Below, one piece after another: positions 32,670-43,088 of a stretch of 64,000 nt of DNA. The DNA is taken from the NCBI GenBank assembly GCA_963575745.1, contig CAUYUJ010003025.1, positions 124,001-188,000 of the forward strand, written 5' to 3'. This DNA is from Prorocentrum cordatum (taxonomy: Eukaryota; Sar; Dinophyceae; Prorocentrales; Prorocentraceae). Positions within the stretch are counted from its first letter, which is position 1. Each line of letters begins with the position of its first letter. The notes beneath the pieces are model-generated. The model had not been told where the DNA came from. It saw only the letters and a program-made list of their open reading frames with translations, and made no database searches. The position numbers were made by a program, and so were the translations under genes.

Positions 32670-33740
32670 AGAAGCAATGGATCATTGCTTCCCTTGACAT
32701 CAACATGGCTTTTCTGCGTGGGCTAACCTACCAGGAACTTGCTGAGGCAACTGGTGAGAAGGAACGCGCGGCGCGCTTTACCTTGCCGCCTGGACCGGCA
32801 ACGGTGCTTCGATCCCTTTCGAGCATTAAATTGTGATGCGAGGTGCGCAAAGGATTGGGGCGGCAATGTTGCACTTAACCAAGATGAAAACATCAAACAG
32901 CTCAGTCCTATACAACATCCTGAACTCACTGGCGCAGACGCTGACGCCAAAGTATCCGAGATGGTTGCCGACGTGTTCGTCAGCCTCAGAGGAGCGTTGG
33001 CTTACGCATTAATCACTCAAGTATGGTTGATGGTATATGTGGTCTCTCTACAACGTGTCCAAGCGACGACCAATGCACAGGTGCGACGGCTGAGCGCGAT
33101 CACCAGGAAGCTGCAGGCCTGCCCAAAGGAGACCATCTATCAACCGATGACTCCAACGGGCGAAGTTGACCTGCACAGCGAATCCGGCTATCGACGCCTG
33201 GGTAGAGATGCCGATGATCTGGCCAGAGGCTATGGCACTCGCGGGGCGAACCTGCTACGGCGTGGAAACACGCCATCCGGTAAGCCTGTCGTCCACTTGA
33301 TCGATGCGCGCTGCAAGTCTCACCGCTTGCAGGTCCGCTCAAGCTATTCAGCAGAAACACCTGCAGCAACCCACAACTTGATGGACTGCCATCCCACGAT
33401 CGTGACTCTGCGCGAGATCCACGCAGGTCCACTGACACCCACTCAGTCGAACGACATGCTGGAGATGGGCGGCCTGAGCATTAAGGTCACTTTGACCATA
33501 GATGCAGAATATGTCTTCAAGTTTTCGCCAAGCAAAGACCTGAAGAAGCCGACTGAGTGTACTCTTTTGGGACGCATCAGTTGGATGCGACTGATGATGG
33601 AGCGAGGAATCGTGCGTAGCAGTCAGTGCACTAGCGTGACACTCGCGACATGGCCGCGGACGGCCACGCAGTGGGGAGCACTGACAGAGATATGCTCCTA
33701 CAGGTCATGGGAGGCACGCGATCCTTCAAGCATGATTTAA
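32670..33740 (+). pseudogene. Ty1/copia pol fragment: start of RT palm, thumb and RNase H, with the catalytic core missing
   Basis: KKQWIIASLDINMAFLRGL (32672-32728) is the reverse transcriptase motif A region, with the catalytic Asp in LDIN, followed by TYQELAEATGEKERAARFTL and PPGPATVLRSL. A stop follows (about 32835) and a second frame takes over: NQDENIKQLSPIQHPELTG (32876-32932), LRGALAYALITQVWLMVYVV and the thumb LSAITRKLQACP. RNase H follows: GEVDLHSESGYRR, VVHLIDARCKSHRLQVRSSY and SAETPAATH (Glu), SIKVTLTIDAEYVF (Asp), TECTLLGRISWMR. Only about 17 residues separate motif A's neighbourhood from the NQDEN segment. In copia elements about 150 residues lie there, including the YVDD active site, so this copy has lost its polymerase core. 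The frame ends at 33740 without the usual TRDM..DG.TKG ending. The segment before 32670 (32365-32697) is unassigned. Confidence 0.7.
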
Positions 33741-34129
33741 AACGTCATACTCCTTATCGGGCTGGCCAGGTAACTTCGCCTGAGGCCGCCTGAGGAGCAA
33801 TCGCATGCACAGCAATGGGCTTGCAAGGTAATTTGCTTGCGGGCCCACCTTCCTTACGGACCCGCCTTTTGTTGCCTTTTATGTGCGTGGTGTTTGCTGT
33901 GTAGGGGCGGCGGACTCACGCGTCGCCCCTCTTCCCGAGCGTTTGTCCGCGGCCGTCTGCGTTCAAGCGGCCGGCCGCCGACGCATGGTTGCGCCTCATT
34001 GCGAGGCGTGCTACTTGCCACCAAGACCGAAAACATCCGTCGGTTGAGATGGCCCGTCGCTCCCGCGACGACCTCCTCCGACTGGGATTATCGTTGCTAC
34101 GGTAACGGGCCTACCGGCCCCCTTTCAAA
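33741..34129. other. No gene seen
   Basis: Short frames only; no repeat noticed. Confidence 0.35.
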
Positions 34130-34330
34130 CTTCTCGGGGCATCTTGAGGGTCTCTATGGCGCCTCTCGGGGCATCTTGGGGGCCTCGTGGGGCCTCTTGG
34201 GCATTTTTGGGGGCCCGCTTGGGCCGCTCGCGGGAGCCTCGGGGGCCATCTTAGGGCCATCTCGGAGGAGATCGATCAGAGGAGGGGGTAGTGGGAAGGG
34301 CAAGCCCCTCCGCGAAGGGGAAGACAGGGG
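34130..34330 (+). repeat. Copy of the 10-11 bp periodic repeat with its non-periodic insert
   Basis: GCATCTTGGGGGCCTCGTGG-type units, then GGAGGAGATCGATCAGAGGA, matching the inserts at 25428 and 25709. Confidence 0.65.
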
Positions 34331-34470
34331 GGTGGAAGAAGACGCCGGCTAAACCAGTCACGCCCCAAAGTGTTGACCCCCCAATGGGGCCAGCGCGGGC
34401 CCAACGCATAAGTAACATAAGCGATTGTTGCCTTCTCGACGAGGCCATCTTGGGCGCTCTAACGCGCCGC

Positions 34471-35002
<532 letters not shown>

Positions 35003-35429
35003 AACGTTTAGGCCCAGGGGGGGGTCAGGAGAGAAAGCCGGCTGCAAGAGGAACCTCCCTGAACCGTTCACGCCCAGAAGGGTTGGTGGGTTTAGGGGCG
35101 CTTCGGTCCCTGGGCAATATTGGCGGTTCCCGTGGCCTTCCTGGGCCGCGTTGGGAGTCAGCTTAGAGGTCGTGAGATCGCCAGGGGGGTTCGGGATGTC
35201 CAGATAGCTTCAGGAGGTGAGGGCGGTGTCAGCACCTGGATGCTACCAAATCTTGCGTCGTGGGGCCCCCGTGCCTAAGGGGGGCGTCGTTTCTTGCCAG
35301 CTGGAGAGGGGTGGGATTGAATGCGGGAAAGCGTCGGCGCATCGGCCCGCTCCAGCGTGAATTTGCCCGTGCCGCTGCAGAAGCGGGCCCTGGCGAGGGC
35401 GCGGCAGCGTGGGGGGGCTCGCGCTGCCG

Positions 35430-35565
35430 AAGCGCCAAACGTGGTCTGCGTCAGTTATCATCGCAAGGTCGCGGGGGGGGGGGGGGAACTGGTTGGTCGA
35501 CGACGTCCCGTTCCACCCGTATCGAGTTTAGCTTTCACAGTTGTTACATTCGGGTGCACCTTGGC
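35430..35565 (+). repeat. Dispersed ~110-bp repeat, copy 1
   Basis: CAGTTAT(C/T), GTCG, a G-run, GAA, then TCCCGTTCCACCCGTATCGA and GTTTAGCTTTCACAGTTGT. The same order occurs at 39209-39320. Confidence 0.7.
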
Positions 35566-35639
35566 CCCCGTTCGCGGGGGCCGGGGGCAATCTGTGGCAG
35601 GCCCTGCGATTTTCCAAGAACCGCTTCGCGGCCGAACCT

Positions 35640-36170
35640 TCGACATTATTGCCGGGAACACGGGCGGCTTCACCATCGTCGCGCGGTTGAACGTTGGCGG
35701 CAGGGGCGGGGGCATGCAGGTGCAGGGGCGATGGGGGTAGCTGACGTCGGGTCGCAGAGCCACCGTCGACAAACGCGAAGAACCGATGCGTGCACGCGCG
35801 GATTCGTCGAGGGCACGGGGGCGCCTCGGGAATCAAGAATAGGGCGTGAAACAAATGCCGTAGAAGAGTGTAGTAAAGAAGCTCGACGGCGAGACCTCCG
35901 GCGTGAAAGTTTGCGATAATTCGACGGGCGGCTTCGCCATCGACGACCGCGAAGAAAACATGCATGCGCGCGCGAATTTGCTGCGGGCAGGGGGGCGTTT
36001 CGGGAATGAGGATTAGTGTGAAACATAATAATGTACCGGATCATATCGACGTCGATATCTCCGGCGAGAAGGTTTGGGACGTTTCGATATGGCGGCTTCA
36101 TCATCGACGACCACAAACAAAATATGCATGCATTGCAGGGGAACGATTGACCCCCCCCCGGGGCCCCAAA
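35640..36170 (+). repeat. ~165-175 bp tandem repeat, about three copies
   Basis: GGCGGCTTC(A/G)(C/T)CATCG marks units near 35667, 35927 and 36091, and CGACGACCGCGAAGAA-like words lie at 35767, 35941 and 36105. Units carry TCGGGAAT(C/G)A, GTGAAACA and CTCCGGCG(A/T)GAA. The first unit has an insertion (35700-35750). Confidence 0.7.
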
Positions 36171-36477
36171 AAATGATTGAGCGGGGCGGACTAATGGCAT
36201 TCAGCCGCCGGGAACTTGTTTTTTTTTAATCGTCCGCCCCCCGGCATTTGCTTTTGCCCCTTTGGGGGAACTGATTTTCCATTTGCCCTTCTTCGCTCGA
36301 TTGATCACCCGCGGCCGCGGGGGGGGGATTGCGGAGGGGGGGCGGGGCAATCAGAGTAGTTGAGGGAAGGGGTTTTCGAAGAGGCGCTTGATCACCCTCG
36401 TCCTTGCGGACGGCCGCCGGTCGCCCTTGCGGACGGCCACGGCGATTGGGAGGTGGGAGGTGAGGAGGAGGGGGGGG
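36171..36477. other. No gene seen; one small duplication
   Basis: CCTTGCGGACGGCC occurs at 36401 and 36424, and CCTTGCGGACGG again at 36811. Otherwise unique. Confidence 0.4.
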
Positions 36478-36620
36478 CAAGCTAGGTGCGCTCGCGTCAT
36501 ATATGACAGCCTACCCCGCCCTCCCATCCTTTGCCATGGCGTAGATCCCCTCTCTACTCGCACAGTCGGATGTCGATCAGGGCAATGATCCTGAAAAGGG
36601 TACGCGATGCATTGTAGAGC
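36478..36620 (+). repeat. Dispersed repeat upstream of a GGA tract, copy 1
   Basis: GCAAGCTAGGTGCGCTCGCG, TCATATATGACA, CCATGGCGTAGAT and the run to TGCATTGTA parallel 46850-46985. In both places a long GGA tract follows within 60-250 bp. Confidence 0.6.
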
Positions 36621-36819
36621 ACGGCATGGCATGGCGTTGAAGAGCACCTCAAAGCGCAGTATGTCACAGCATGGCGTGGCGTGGCGTAGTGAAGAACTGC
36701 ATCGCGCATCTTTGCATCGCAAAAGAGCACCAACCTGCCTGCCTGGCTGCGGACTGCGGCGCGCGGCGACGAGGAGGAAAGGGGGGCGAGACAGCGAGAG
36801 GGCGCCCTCGTCCTTGCGG

Positions 36820-37065
36820 ACGGGGGGGGGGGGGGGGAGGAGGACGAACAGGAGGAACACGAGGAGGAGAGGAAAAAAGGAGAGGAGGACGAGGAGGAGG
36901 AGGACGAGGAGGAGGGAGAAGGAGGAAAAAGGAGGAGGAGGACGAGGAGGGGAAGGAGAAGAGGAGGAGGAGGAGGAGGAGGAGGAGGAGGAGGAGGAGG
37001 ACGAGGGGGAGGAGGACGAGGAGGAGGCAGAGGAGGAGGAGGAGGAGGAGGACGAGCTCGCCCTG
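36820..37065 (+). repeat. G-run and GGA/GAG tract
   Basis: A 17-G stretch (36821-36838) then GGAGGA/GACGAG triplets. Glu/Arg/Gly-rich and Leu/Pro/Ser-rich frames are artefacts of it. Confidence 0.9.
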
Positions 37066-37209
37066 AAAAATCACCCCGTCCACCCCCCTGGCCCCCGCGC
37101 CCTGGATCGCCACCCCGTGCCCCCCCCCCTGGCCTCCCAGGCATCCCGGAATTGTCAGCCCCCCGTCTGCCTGCCCTGCCCCCCCGCCATTGCGGGGGCG
37201 GGGGCTGCG

Positions 37210-39085
37210 ATCTGCGAAACCGTCGCCACTTTCGAGGGCTGCTGGGGAGGCCAGCAGAGCGGGCACTCACCGCGGATCCAGACGGGACCTCGCCGTCCCT
37301 GGGGCGCTGCGACCTGTGCAACTGTCGCCACTTTCGAGGGCTGCTGCGGAGGCCAGCAGAGAGGGTACTCACCGCGGATCCAAACAGGACCTCGCCGTCC
37401 CTGGGGGGCTGCGATGTGTGAAATTGCAGCCACTTTCGAGGGCTGCTGGGGAGGCCAGCAGAGAGGGTACTCACCGCGGATCCAAACAGGACCTCGCCAT
37501 CCCTGGGGGGCTGCGACCTGTGAAACTGTCGCCACTTTCGATGGGCTGCTGGGGAGGCCAGCAGAGAGGGTACTCACCGCGGATCCAAACAGGACCTCGC
37601 CACCCTTGGGGGGCTGCGACTTGTGAAACTGTTGCCACTTTCGAAGGCTGCTGGGGAGGCCAGCAGAGAGGGCATTCACCGCGGATCCAAACAGGACCTC
37701 ACCATCCCTGGGGGGCTGCGACCTGTGAAACTGTCGCCACTTTCGAGGGCTGTTGGGGAGGCCAGCAGAGAGGGTACTCACCGCGGATCCAAACGGGACC
37801 TCGCCATCCCTCGGGGGCTGCGACTTGTGAGACTGTCGCCACTTTCGAGGGCTGCTGGGGAGGCCAGCAGAGAGGCACTCACCGCGGATCCAAACGAGAC
37901 CTCGCCGTCCCTGGGGGGCTGCGACGTGTGAAACTGTCGCCACTTTCGATGGGCTGCTGGGGAGGCCAGCAGAGAGGGTACTCACCGCGGATCCAGACGG
38001 GACCTCGCCGTCCCTGGGGCGCTGCGATGTGTGCAATTATAGCCACTTTCGAGGGCTGCTGGGGAGGCCAGCAGAGAGGGCATTCACCGCGGATCCAAAC
38101 AGGACCTCGCCGTCCCTGGGGGGCTGCGATCTGCGAAACTGTCGCCACTTTCGAGGGTTGCTGGGGAGGCCAGCAGAGAGGGTACTCACCGCGGATCCAA
38201 ACAGGACCTCGCCATCCCTGGGGGGCTGCGACCTGTGAAACTGTCGCCACTTTCGATGGGCTGCTGGGGAGGCCAGCAGAGAGGGCACTCACCGCGGATC
38301 CAAGCAGGACCTCGCCATCCCTGGGGGGCTGCGATCTGTGAAACTGTCGCCACTTTCTAGGGCTGCTGGGGCGGCCAGCAGAGAGGTCACTCACAGCGGA
38401 TCCAAACATGACCTCGCCATCCCTGGGGGGCTGCGATCTGTGAAATTGTAGCCACTTTCGAGGGCTGCTGGTGGGTCCTGCGGAGTGAGGCACCGCGCGG
38501 ACCTGAGCGGGACCTCGCCGTCCCTGGGGGGCTGCGATCTGCGAAACTGTCGCCAGTTTCGAAGCATGCTGGTGGGTCCTGCGGAGTGAGGCACCGGCTG
38601 ATGGGTTCTGCGGAGTGAGGCACCGCGCGGACCTGAGCGTGACCTCGCCGTCCCTGGGGGGCTGCGATCTGCGAAACTGTCGCCAGTTTCGAAGCATGCT
38701 GGTGGGTCCTGCGGAGTGAGGCACCGCGCGGATCCAAACAGGACCTCGCCGTCCCTGGGGGGCTGCGATCTATGAAACTGTCGCCACTTTCGAGTGCTGC
38801 TGGTGGGTCCTGCGGAGTGAGGCGCCGGCTGGTGGGTTCTGCGGAGTGAGGCACCGCGCGGACCTGAGCGTGACCTCGCCGTCCCTGGGGGGCTGCGATC
38901 TGCGAAACTGTCGCCACTTTCGAAGGCTGCTGGTGGGTCCTGCGGAGTGAGGCAGTGAGAGGCTGGACTGCTGCCAGCGTGACCTCGCCGTCCCTGGGGG
39001 GGTGCGATCTGGGCTGGTGGGTCCAGCGGAGCGAGGCACGAGGCAGATCTGAGCGGGACATGGCAATCCATGGGGGGGCTGCGAG
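37210..39085 (+). repeat. 102-bp tandem array, 13 units, followed by 4 derived units and a partial one
   Basis: Unit marker GCCACTTTCGA starts at 37225, 37327, 37429, 37531, 37634, 37736, 37838, 37939, 38042, 38144, 38246, 38349 and 38451, a spacing of 101-103 and mostly 102. Derived units start at 38552, 38682, 38783 and 38913, with spacing alternating 101 and 130. In these the segment GAGGCCAGCAGAGAGGGTAC is replaced by GTGGGTCCTGCGGAGTGAGG, which is duplicated in the 130-bp units. Because 102 is a multiple of three, both strands stay open for up to 383 codons (plus, 37190-38341) and 293 codons (minus, 38036-37155). On the minus strand each first-type unit has a donor-like GTGAGTACC and, 29 bp on, an acceptor-like CTCCCCAG. 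No flanking gene is visible. Confidence 0.9.
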
Positions 39086-39208
39086 CCTCACGAATGCCGC
39101 TCGCAGAAGTATATGCGCCCATGTCACGGCATCACCTCCGTGTAACGACTCCCAAGCTACTCATGCCCCGCATTGCGCAGGGGTTGGGTACGTCGCCAGG
39201 GTAATTGT

Positions 39209-39325
39209 TTCAGTTATTCTCGTGAAGTCGTGGGGGGGGGAGGGGGGGAAGAAACCGGTAGTTCGAAAACATCCCGTTCCACCCGTATCGAGCTCAGCCC
39301 TCACAACTGTAATCTTCAAGTGTGT
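39209..39325 (+). repeat. Dispersed ~110-bp repeat, copy 2
   Basis: Same word order as 35430-35565: CAGTTATTCTCGTGAAGTCG, G-run, TCCCGTTCCACCCGTATCGA, GCTCAGCCCTCACAACTGT. Similarity fades beyond both ends. Confidence 0.7.
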
Positions 39326-39484
39326 GCGTGGGTGGGGTGGCATTTGTGGGGGGTGTCCAGAGGACAGACAATATTACGCCCTCCAGCGCGTGGCAGACTA
39401 TGCGCTTTGCTGGCGCAGCGTTGTCTTCAACTTTGCGTGGCAGTGTGCTGCAAGACGAGGGATCCAGAAATTCTTATCAAGACC

Positions 39485-39810
39485 GAATGTGCTACACTGC
39501 TGCCGCTGCACTCACTTCCTCCTCTTTCCTCTCCCTCTCTCTTCTTCTAAGCTCCCTCCATTCCCTCCCTTTCCCTCTCTCCCTTCCCGTTCCTCCCTCC
39601 TCATTTCCGCGCCGCTTTCACCCTTTTGACTCCCCGCTCCGATCTTTTCGTCCGTCCCTCCCTCCCTCCTCGCCTCTCCATCTCTATTCGCTCCTCCCTC
39701 GTCCCTCCTCCCTCTCGCTCCTCGCTCGTGCTGCCTCCCTCTTTCCTCCATGTCCTCCCACATGTGTCCTTCTTTTTCCCTCTGTATCGTCATCATGTTT
39801 CCTCCCCCTC
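39485..39810. repeat. Pyrimidine-rich tract
   Basis: CTCCCTC/TTCCTC-rich for about 330 bp, strongly strand-asymmetric. The minus strand reads as GAGGGA-type repeats. No gene. Confidence 0.8.
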
Positions 39811-40143
39811 ATCCCTCTGCGGGCACCGTCGAGCAATGTCATCACGACGGGAGCTTTTGAGTAAGTATTCCCGCTTGGTTTCGCGGGTGCCCTGGGACTC
39901 GAGAGGGGACAGAAACGTTCGCCACGATTTTCTCATGTCGCAGGGATGCACAGGTCGCCAGAGGTGGCGCGAAAGTAATCGCGCGTCCGGGGCAGAAGGT
40001 ATTCTTCTGCAGGACAGCGACACGCGGGCGCGGGCATGTCTGTATTTCGTGTTTCGTGCGGCGCGAAGCGCGGAGTGAGGTGTCCTGGGATCCGAAGGCA
40101 TTCTTTTTCTTCCCTCTCCTCCGTCCTTCACCACGCAACCCAG

Positions 40144-40432
40144 GCATGATGGGCATGGGCAAGGGCGCCCAGGGCCAAGGAGACGCCCTTCCCCTCTGCC
40201 CTGCAGGGCTTGCTGTGTGCCGCAGGGGGCCGACGCTGCCATGCTCGATTCCTTCCGCCTCGCCCAGGAGAAATTCTTTCAAGCCGCACCAGACTCCAAA
40301 TCAGTCAGGCAGACCTTTAACCTCAGGAGGAAGAGGAGCCGAAGCGATCCCCCAAAGGCTCCCTTCCGACTGGAGCACACCAAACGGGTTTGGTTAGAGA
40401 TTCTGTCGAGGAAAAGCCCTGATCGAACCTAG
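40144..40432 (+). CDS. Candidate exon(s) after a strong acceptor; GM-rich start, basic end
   Basis: A pyrimidine tract (40100-40140) ends in AACCCAG (40137-40143), a good acceptor. One frame then reads MMGMGKGAQGQGDALPL. From a further GCAG (40226-40229) another frame reads GADAAMLDSFRLAQEKFFQA, then APDSKSVRQTFNLRRKRSRS and RLEHTKRVWLEILSRKSP, ending at TAG (40430). This second segment is protein-like but unrecognised. How the frames join is not clear; a short intron between about 40205 and 40229 would be needed. Confidence 0.3.
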
Positions 40433-40857
40433 ATCCTCCGCTCTTCTTTGGCCCTTCTCTTCGGTAGGTCATTCTGCGTCCCATCAGAACCGCCCAGGGG
40501 CCCCCCATCGCCGGGTCAGGTTCGCCCAGTCGGTGCACCGCGCTGAGTGTGGGCGGGTCGGTGGTTCGTCTGTGGAAGTTGGCGCCTGCCCGTGACGGGT
40601 TCAATTCTGGGTTGTCCGCTTGGATTGTGCCCCCCCGGTCTTTTGGGATCTTCTTCTTGAGTCTGCTGAGGACCTACTGGGAGTATACGGTCTATCTTGG
40701 AGGCTTTGCGGGCGCCTGGGGGGTTGTGGGTTCAGTTTTGGAAGGTATTGCCCTGGCCCGCGACGAATGTGATGACACGCAGGGCAGGGATTTCGGGATT
40801 CCCCTCCCCTTGCTCTTTGCCTCCGTTTCCGCCTCCTGACCGCGGGTCTAATTGCAG

Positions 40858-41296
40858 ACGCCGCGCTCGACATGCGGCGCGATGTGCCCGGGCTGGCAGG
40901 TCGGTTGGCGGCCAGCCGCGTGCGACCGCCAGAGCGGCGGCGCCTATAACGCCAGTGCCCTTACCCTCATGGAGCGAGCGGCGTTGGCTCAGGCAAGCGC
41001 GGCGGCCAGCTGATCGCAAGGCGGAGCGGCTATTGCAGCAGGTCGGGACGCAAGAAGCGCCCAATGCCGTCTCAGACTCGCCAGGTCTTCAGGCCACGGC
41101 AGTGCCGCAGCGAGAGAAAACAGACGAGGAGTCATATGTCCGGGTAGCACCGCGCAAGCGCTCAACCCAGGTCGGCCGTCGTGGTTATGATAGTCTTCGC
41201 AGAGAGGAAACAGCGGACCTAGCTTGTGGCAACGTTGGCCGCTCCTACTCTTCCGTGCCAGGACTGACAGAAGCTATCAACACCAAGCTTCTTGTA
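40858..41296 (+). CDS. Possible exon, unrecognised
   Basis: CTAATTGCAG (40848-40857) looks like a branch point plus acceptor, and CTTCTTGTAAGG (41287-41298) offers a donor at 41293. The frame between them is open and, after about 40980, moderately protein-like (RKAERLLQQVGTQEAPNAVS, YVRVAPRKRS). No motif recognised, and a second frame is as plausible at the 5' side. Confidence 0.2.
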
Positions 41297-42228
41297 AGGA
41301 TATCGACAAGATCATCATCCGATGGATTTTGTGTTCAGGTAATCCTTCAGAACACAGTCGCTCTCTGCTTGGAAGCGCACCTCTAGATGTCGTGTACATC
41401 GTTCGCTCGAGCGCGTTGGATTCAAACACTTGTGTAAGCATACGGACTTGCGGTGTGCTCTCCAACTGTCTTTCTCCAGCTTCTACACGCTAAGGATATT
41501 TCGGAGACTGTTCGTGCATGTGTGTAAGTGCTTCAGTGGTGTTGCACATACGCCGACGACAAGTGCTGGAACAGGTTTGATAGTGTGCTTGTGAACACAG
41601 CCGTTTGCGCGGGGAAGTCCGACCGATCTGACTTGCTTTCGGCGCATGCGGCTTCTTGACGATGCGAACTACGCACCATGCAATCCGTGTCAGCTGCTTC
41701 CGCGAGCTGGCTGGTCATTTTGAAAGCCGTGCGGTGTTTCAGCTTCGCTCCGAGCGTAGCGCATGCAAGTGGCAATGGTTGACCACCAGCCGCGAGCACT
41801 GCTGGAGAAACAGCGAGGAGTCTCGCCAGAGGCTTCTCAGCTCAGCTGCAAAACAAGCCTCCCGCTGTCCTCACGCGGCTGGCGGTCAAGTGAGGATTGG
41901 CAATCATTGCGCGCGCTCAGCCTGGAAAGGCTGCTGCTCGCGTCCACAGGAAACTGGGACTCGTGGCCCCTCTTGCGGAGGGGGAGGGACCATATCGACA
42001 CGCTGATCTCCCGACCCCCCGGTCTATCCCGACTCTCACCCCTCTCGAGCTGGGCGTCCAGGAAGTGCGCGTCGATCGTCTTTGGGAGCTCTCATCGATC
42101 ATCCTCTTCTGACTTCCCCCTCCTCGTCCTCTTCCTATGTGTGAACTGAAGTGGCGCGATCTGCTCTGTGAGTTCAAGTGGCCCAAGGTTCCCCCCTGCC
42201 AAGACATCGAACCACAGGGTCGTGAGTG
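41297..42228. other. No gene seen
   Basis: Unique sequence with short frames on both strands. No repeat structure found. Confidence 0.35.
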
Positions 42229-42327
42229 ATGTTGTCTTGTTTTGTCTTGTCTTGTCTTGTCTTGTCTTGTCTTGTCTTGTCTTGTCTTGTCTTGTCTTGT
42301 CTTGTCTTGTCTTGTCTTGTCTTGTCC
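42229..42327 (+). repeat. (CTTGT)n pentanucleotide microsatellite
   Basis: About 19 nearly perfect CTTGT units after a GTTTTGT start. The Leu-Ser-Cys-Leu-Val plus-strand frame and Lys-Thr-Arg-Gln-Asp minus-strand frame are artefacts. Confidence 0.97.
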
Positions 42328-42744
42328 CCCTCTTCATCCCCATCTTCCTACTCTCATCAGCCCTTGCCATGTGCGACTGTTCATGGTGGTTTCCCACACG
42401 TAGGTAAACGTTTCAGTTTCTGTCAGTCCTTAGTGTTCACGCTGGTCATTTCCCATGTGCTGCGGCCCCTCCCGCCCCACCATGGTGGGCGCGGGAATAC
42501 CCACTACAAGACCATGTTGTCGCTCGCTCGCTCCTCTGCCGTCTCCGCCGTGCTCCACACCCTGTGTCCACCCTGGCTCTGGTCGGGCCTTCGAGCGCCC
42601 CTCGTCCACACCTGGCGCCAGCATTCTGCACTGCGGGAAGGCAGCGATCAGGCATCCTGCTCGAAAGTCGGGGCCGCCGCATTTTCTGGCTCAGGCCAGA
42701 GACCGAGGATGGGCTCCGGCTCCTTCCCTATGGTGAGCGTTTTT
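42328..42744. other. No gene seen
   Basis: Short opposing frames; nothing recognised. Confidence 0.35.
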
Positions 42745-42830
42745 TCCTCCCCGGCGTAACGCTCGTTACCCGCCAAACTCCCCCCCCCTGGGTAACGCTA
42801 ACGATCGTTCTGGGAGGGAGGCTTGGACCC
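42745..42830 (+). repeat. Palindromic TAACG module, relative at 46178-46235
   Basis: CGTAACGCTCGTTACCCGCC, a C-run and TGGGTAACGCTAACGATCGT contain inverted TAACG/CGTTA words. The later module has CCGTTACCGTTACCCTCCCG, a C-run and CTGGGTAACGACCGTTACC in the same order. A GGCATGGCGTGGTGCTGAAA-like unit follows twice (42863 and 42956). Confidence 0.55.
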
Positions 42831-43004
42831 CCCCAAACTGCTAGGGGGCGGGCTGTGCTCACAGGCATGGCGTGGTGCTGAAAGGCGTGCTTGGGTGCTC
42901 GTAAACGTGTTGTGGCGCCCACAGGCTCCCCACCTTCTGCGGCGCCGAGCTCACAGGCATGGCGTAGTGCGGAAAAGCATGTTTTGGTGCTCACCTGCGT
43001 GTTC

Positions 43005-43085
43005 TTGCCGTCTTCCTGCTGTTCCTCCTGCTGTTCCTCCTGCTGCTGCTCCTCTTGCTCCTCCTGCTGTGCTCCTCCCCCCACT
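43005..43085 (+). repeat. CTG/CTC triplet tract
   Basis: CTTCCTGCTGTTCCTCCTGC-type triplets, imperfect, just upstream of the unrecognised gene. Poly-Gln/Glu on the minus strand. Confidence 0.8.
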
Positions 43086-43088
43086 CCG

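Noticed and set aside
37210-39085. CRISPR-like array
   Set aside because: The whole 102-bp unit is repeated with no unique spacers, and the context is eukaryotic; it is a minisatellite.
40594-40612. T-loop-like GGGTTCAATTC suggesting a tRNA
   Set aside because: No matching D-arm box, anticodon stem or acceptor stem could be built around it.
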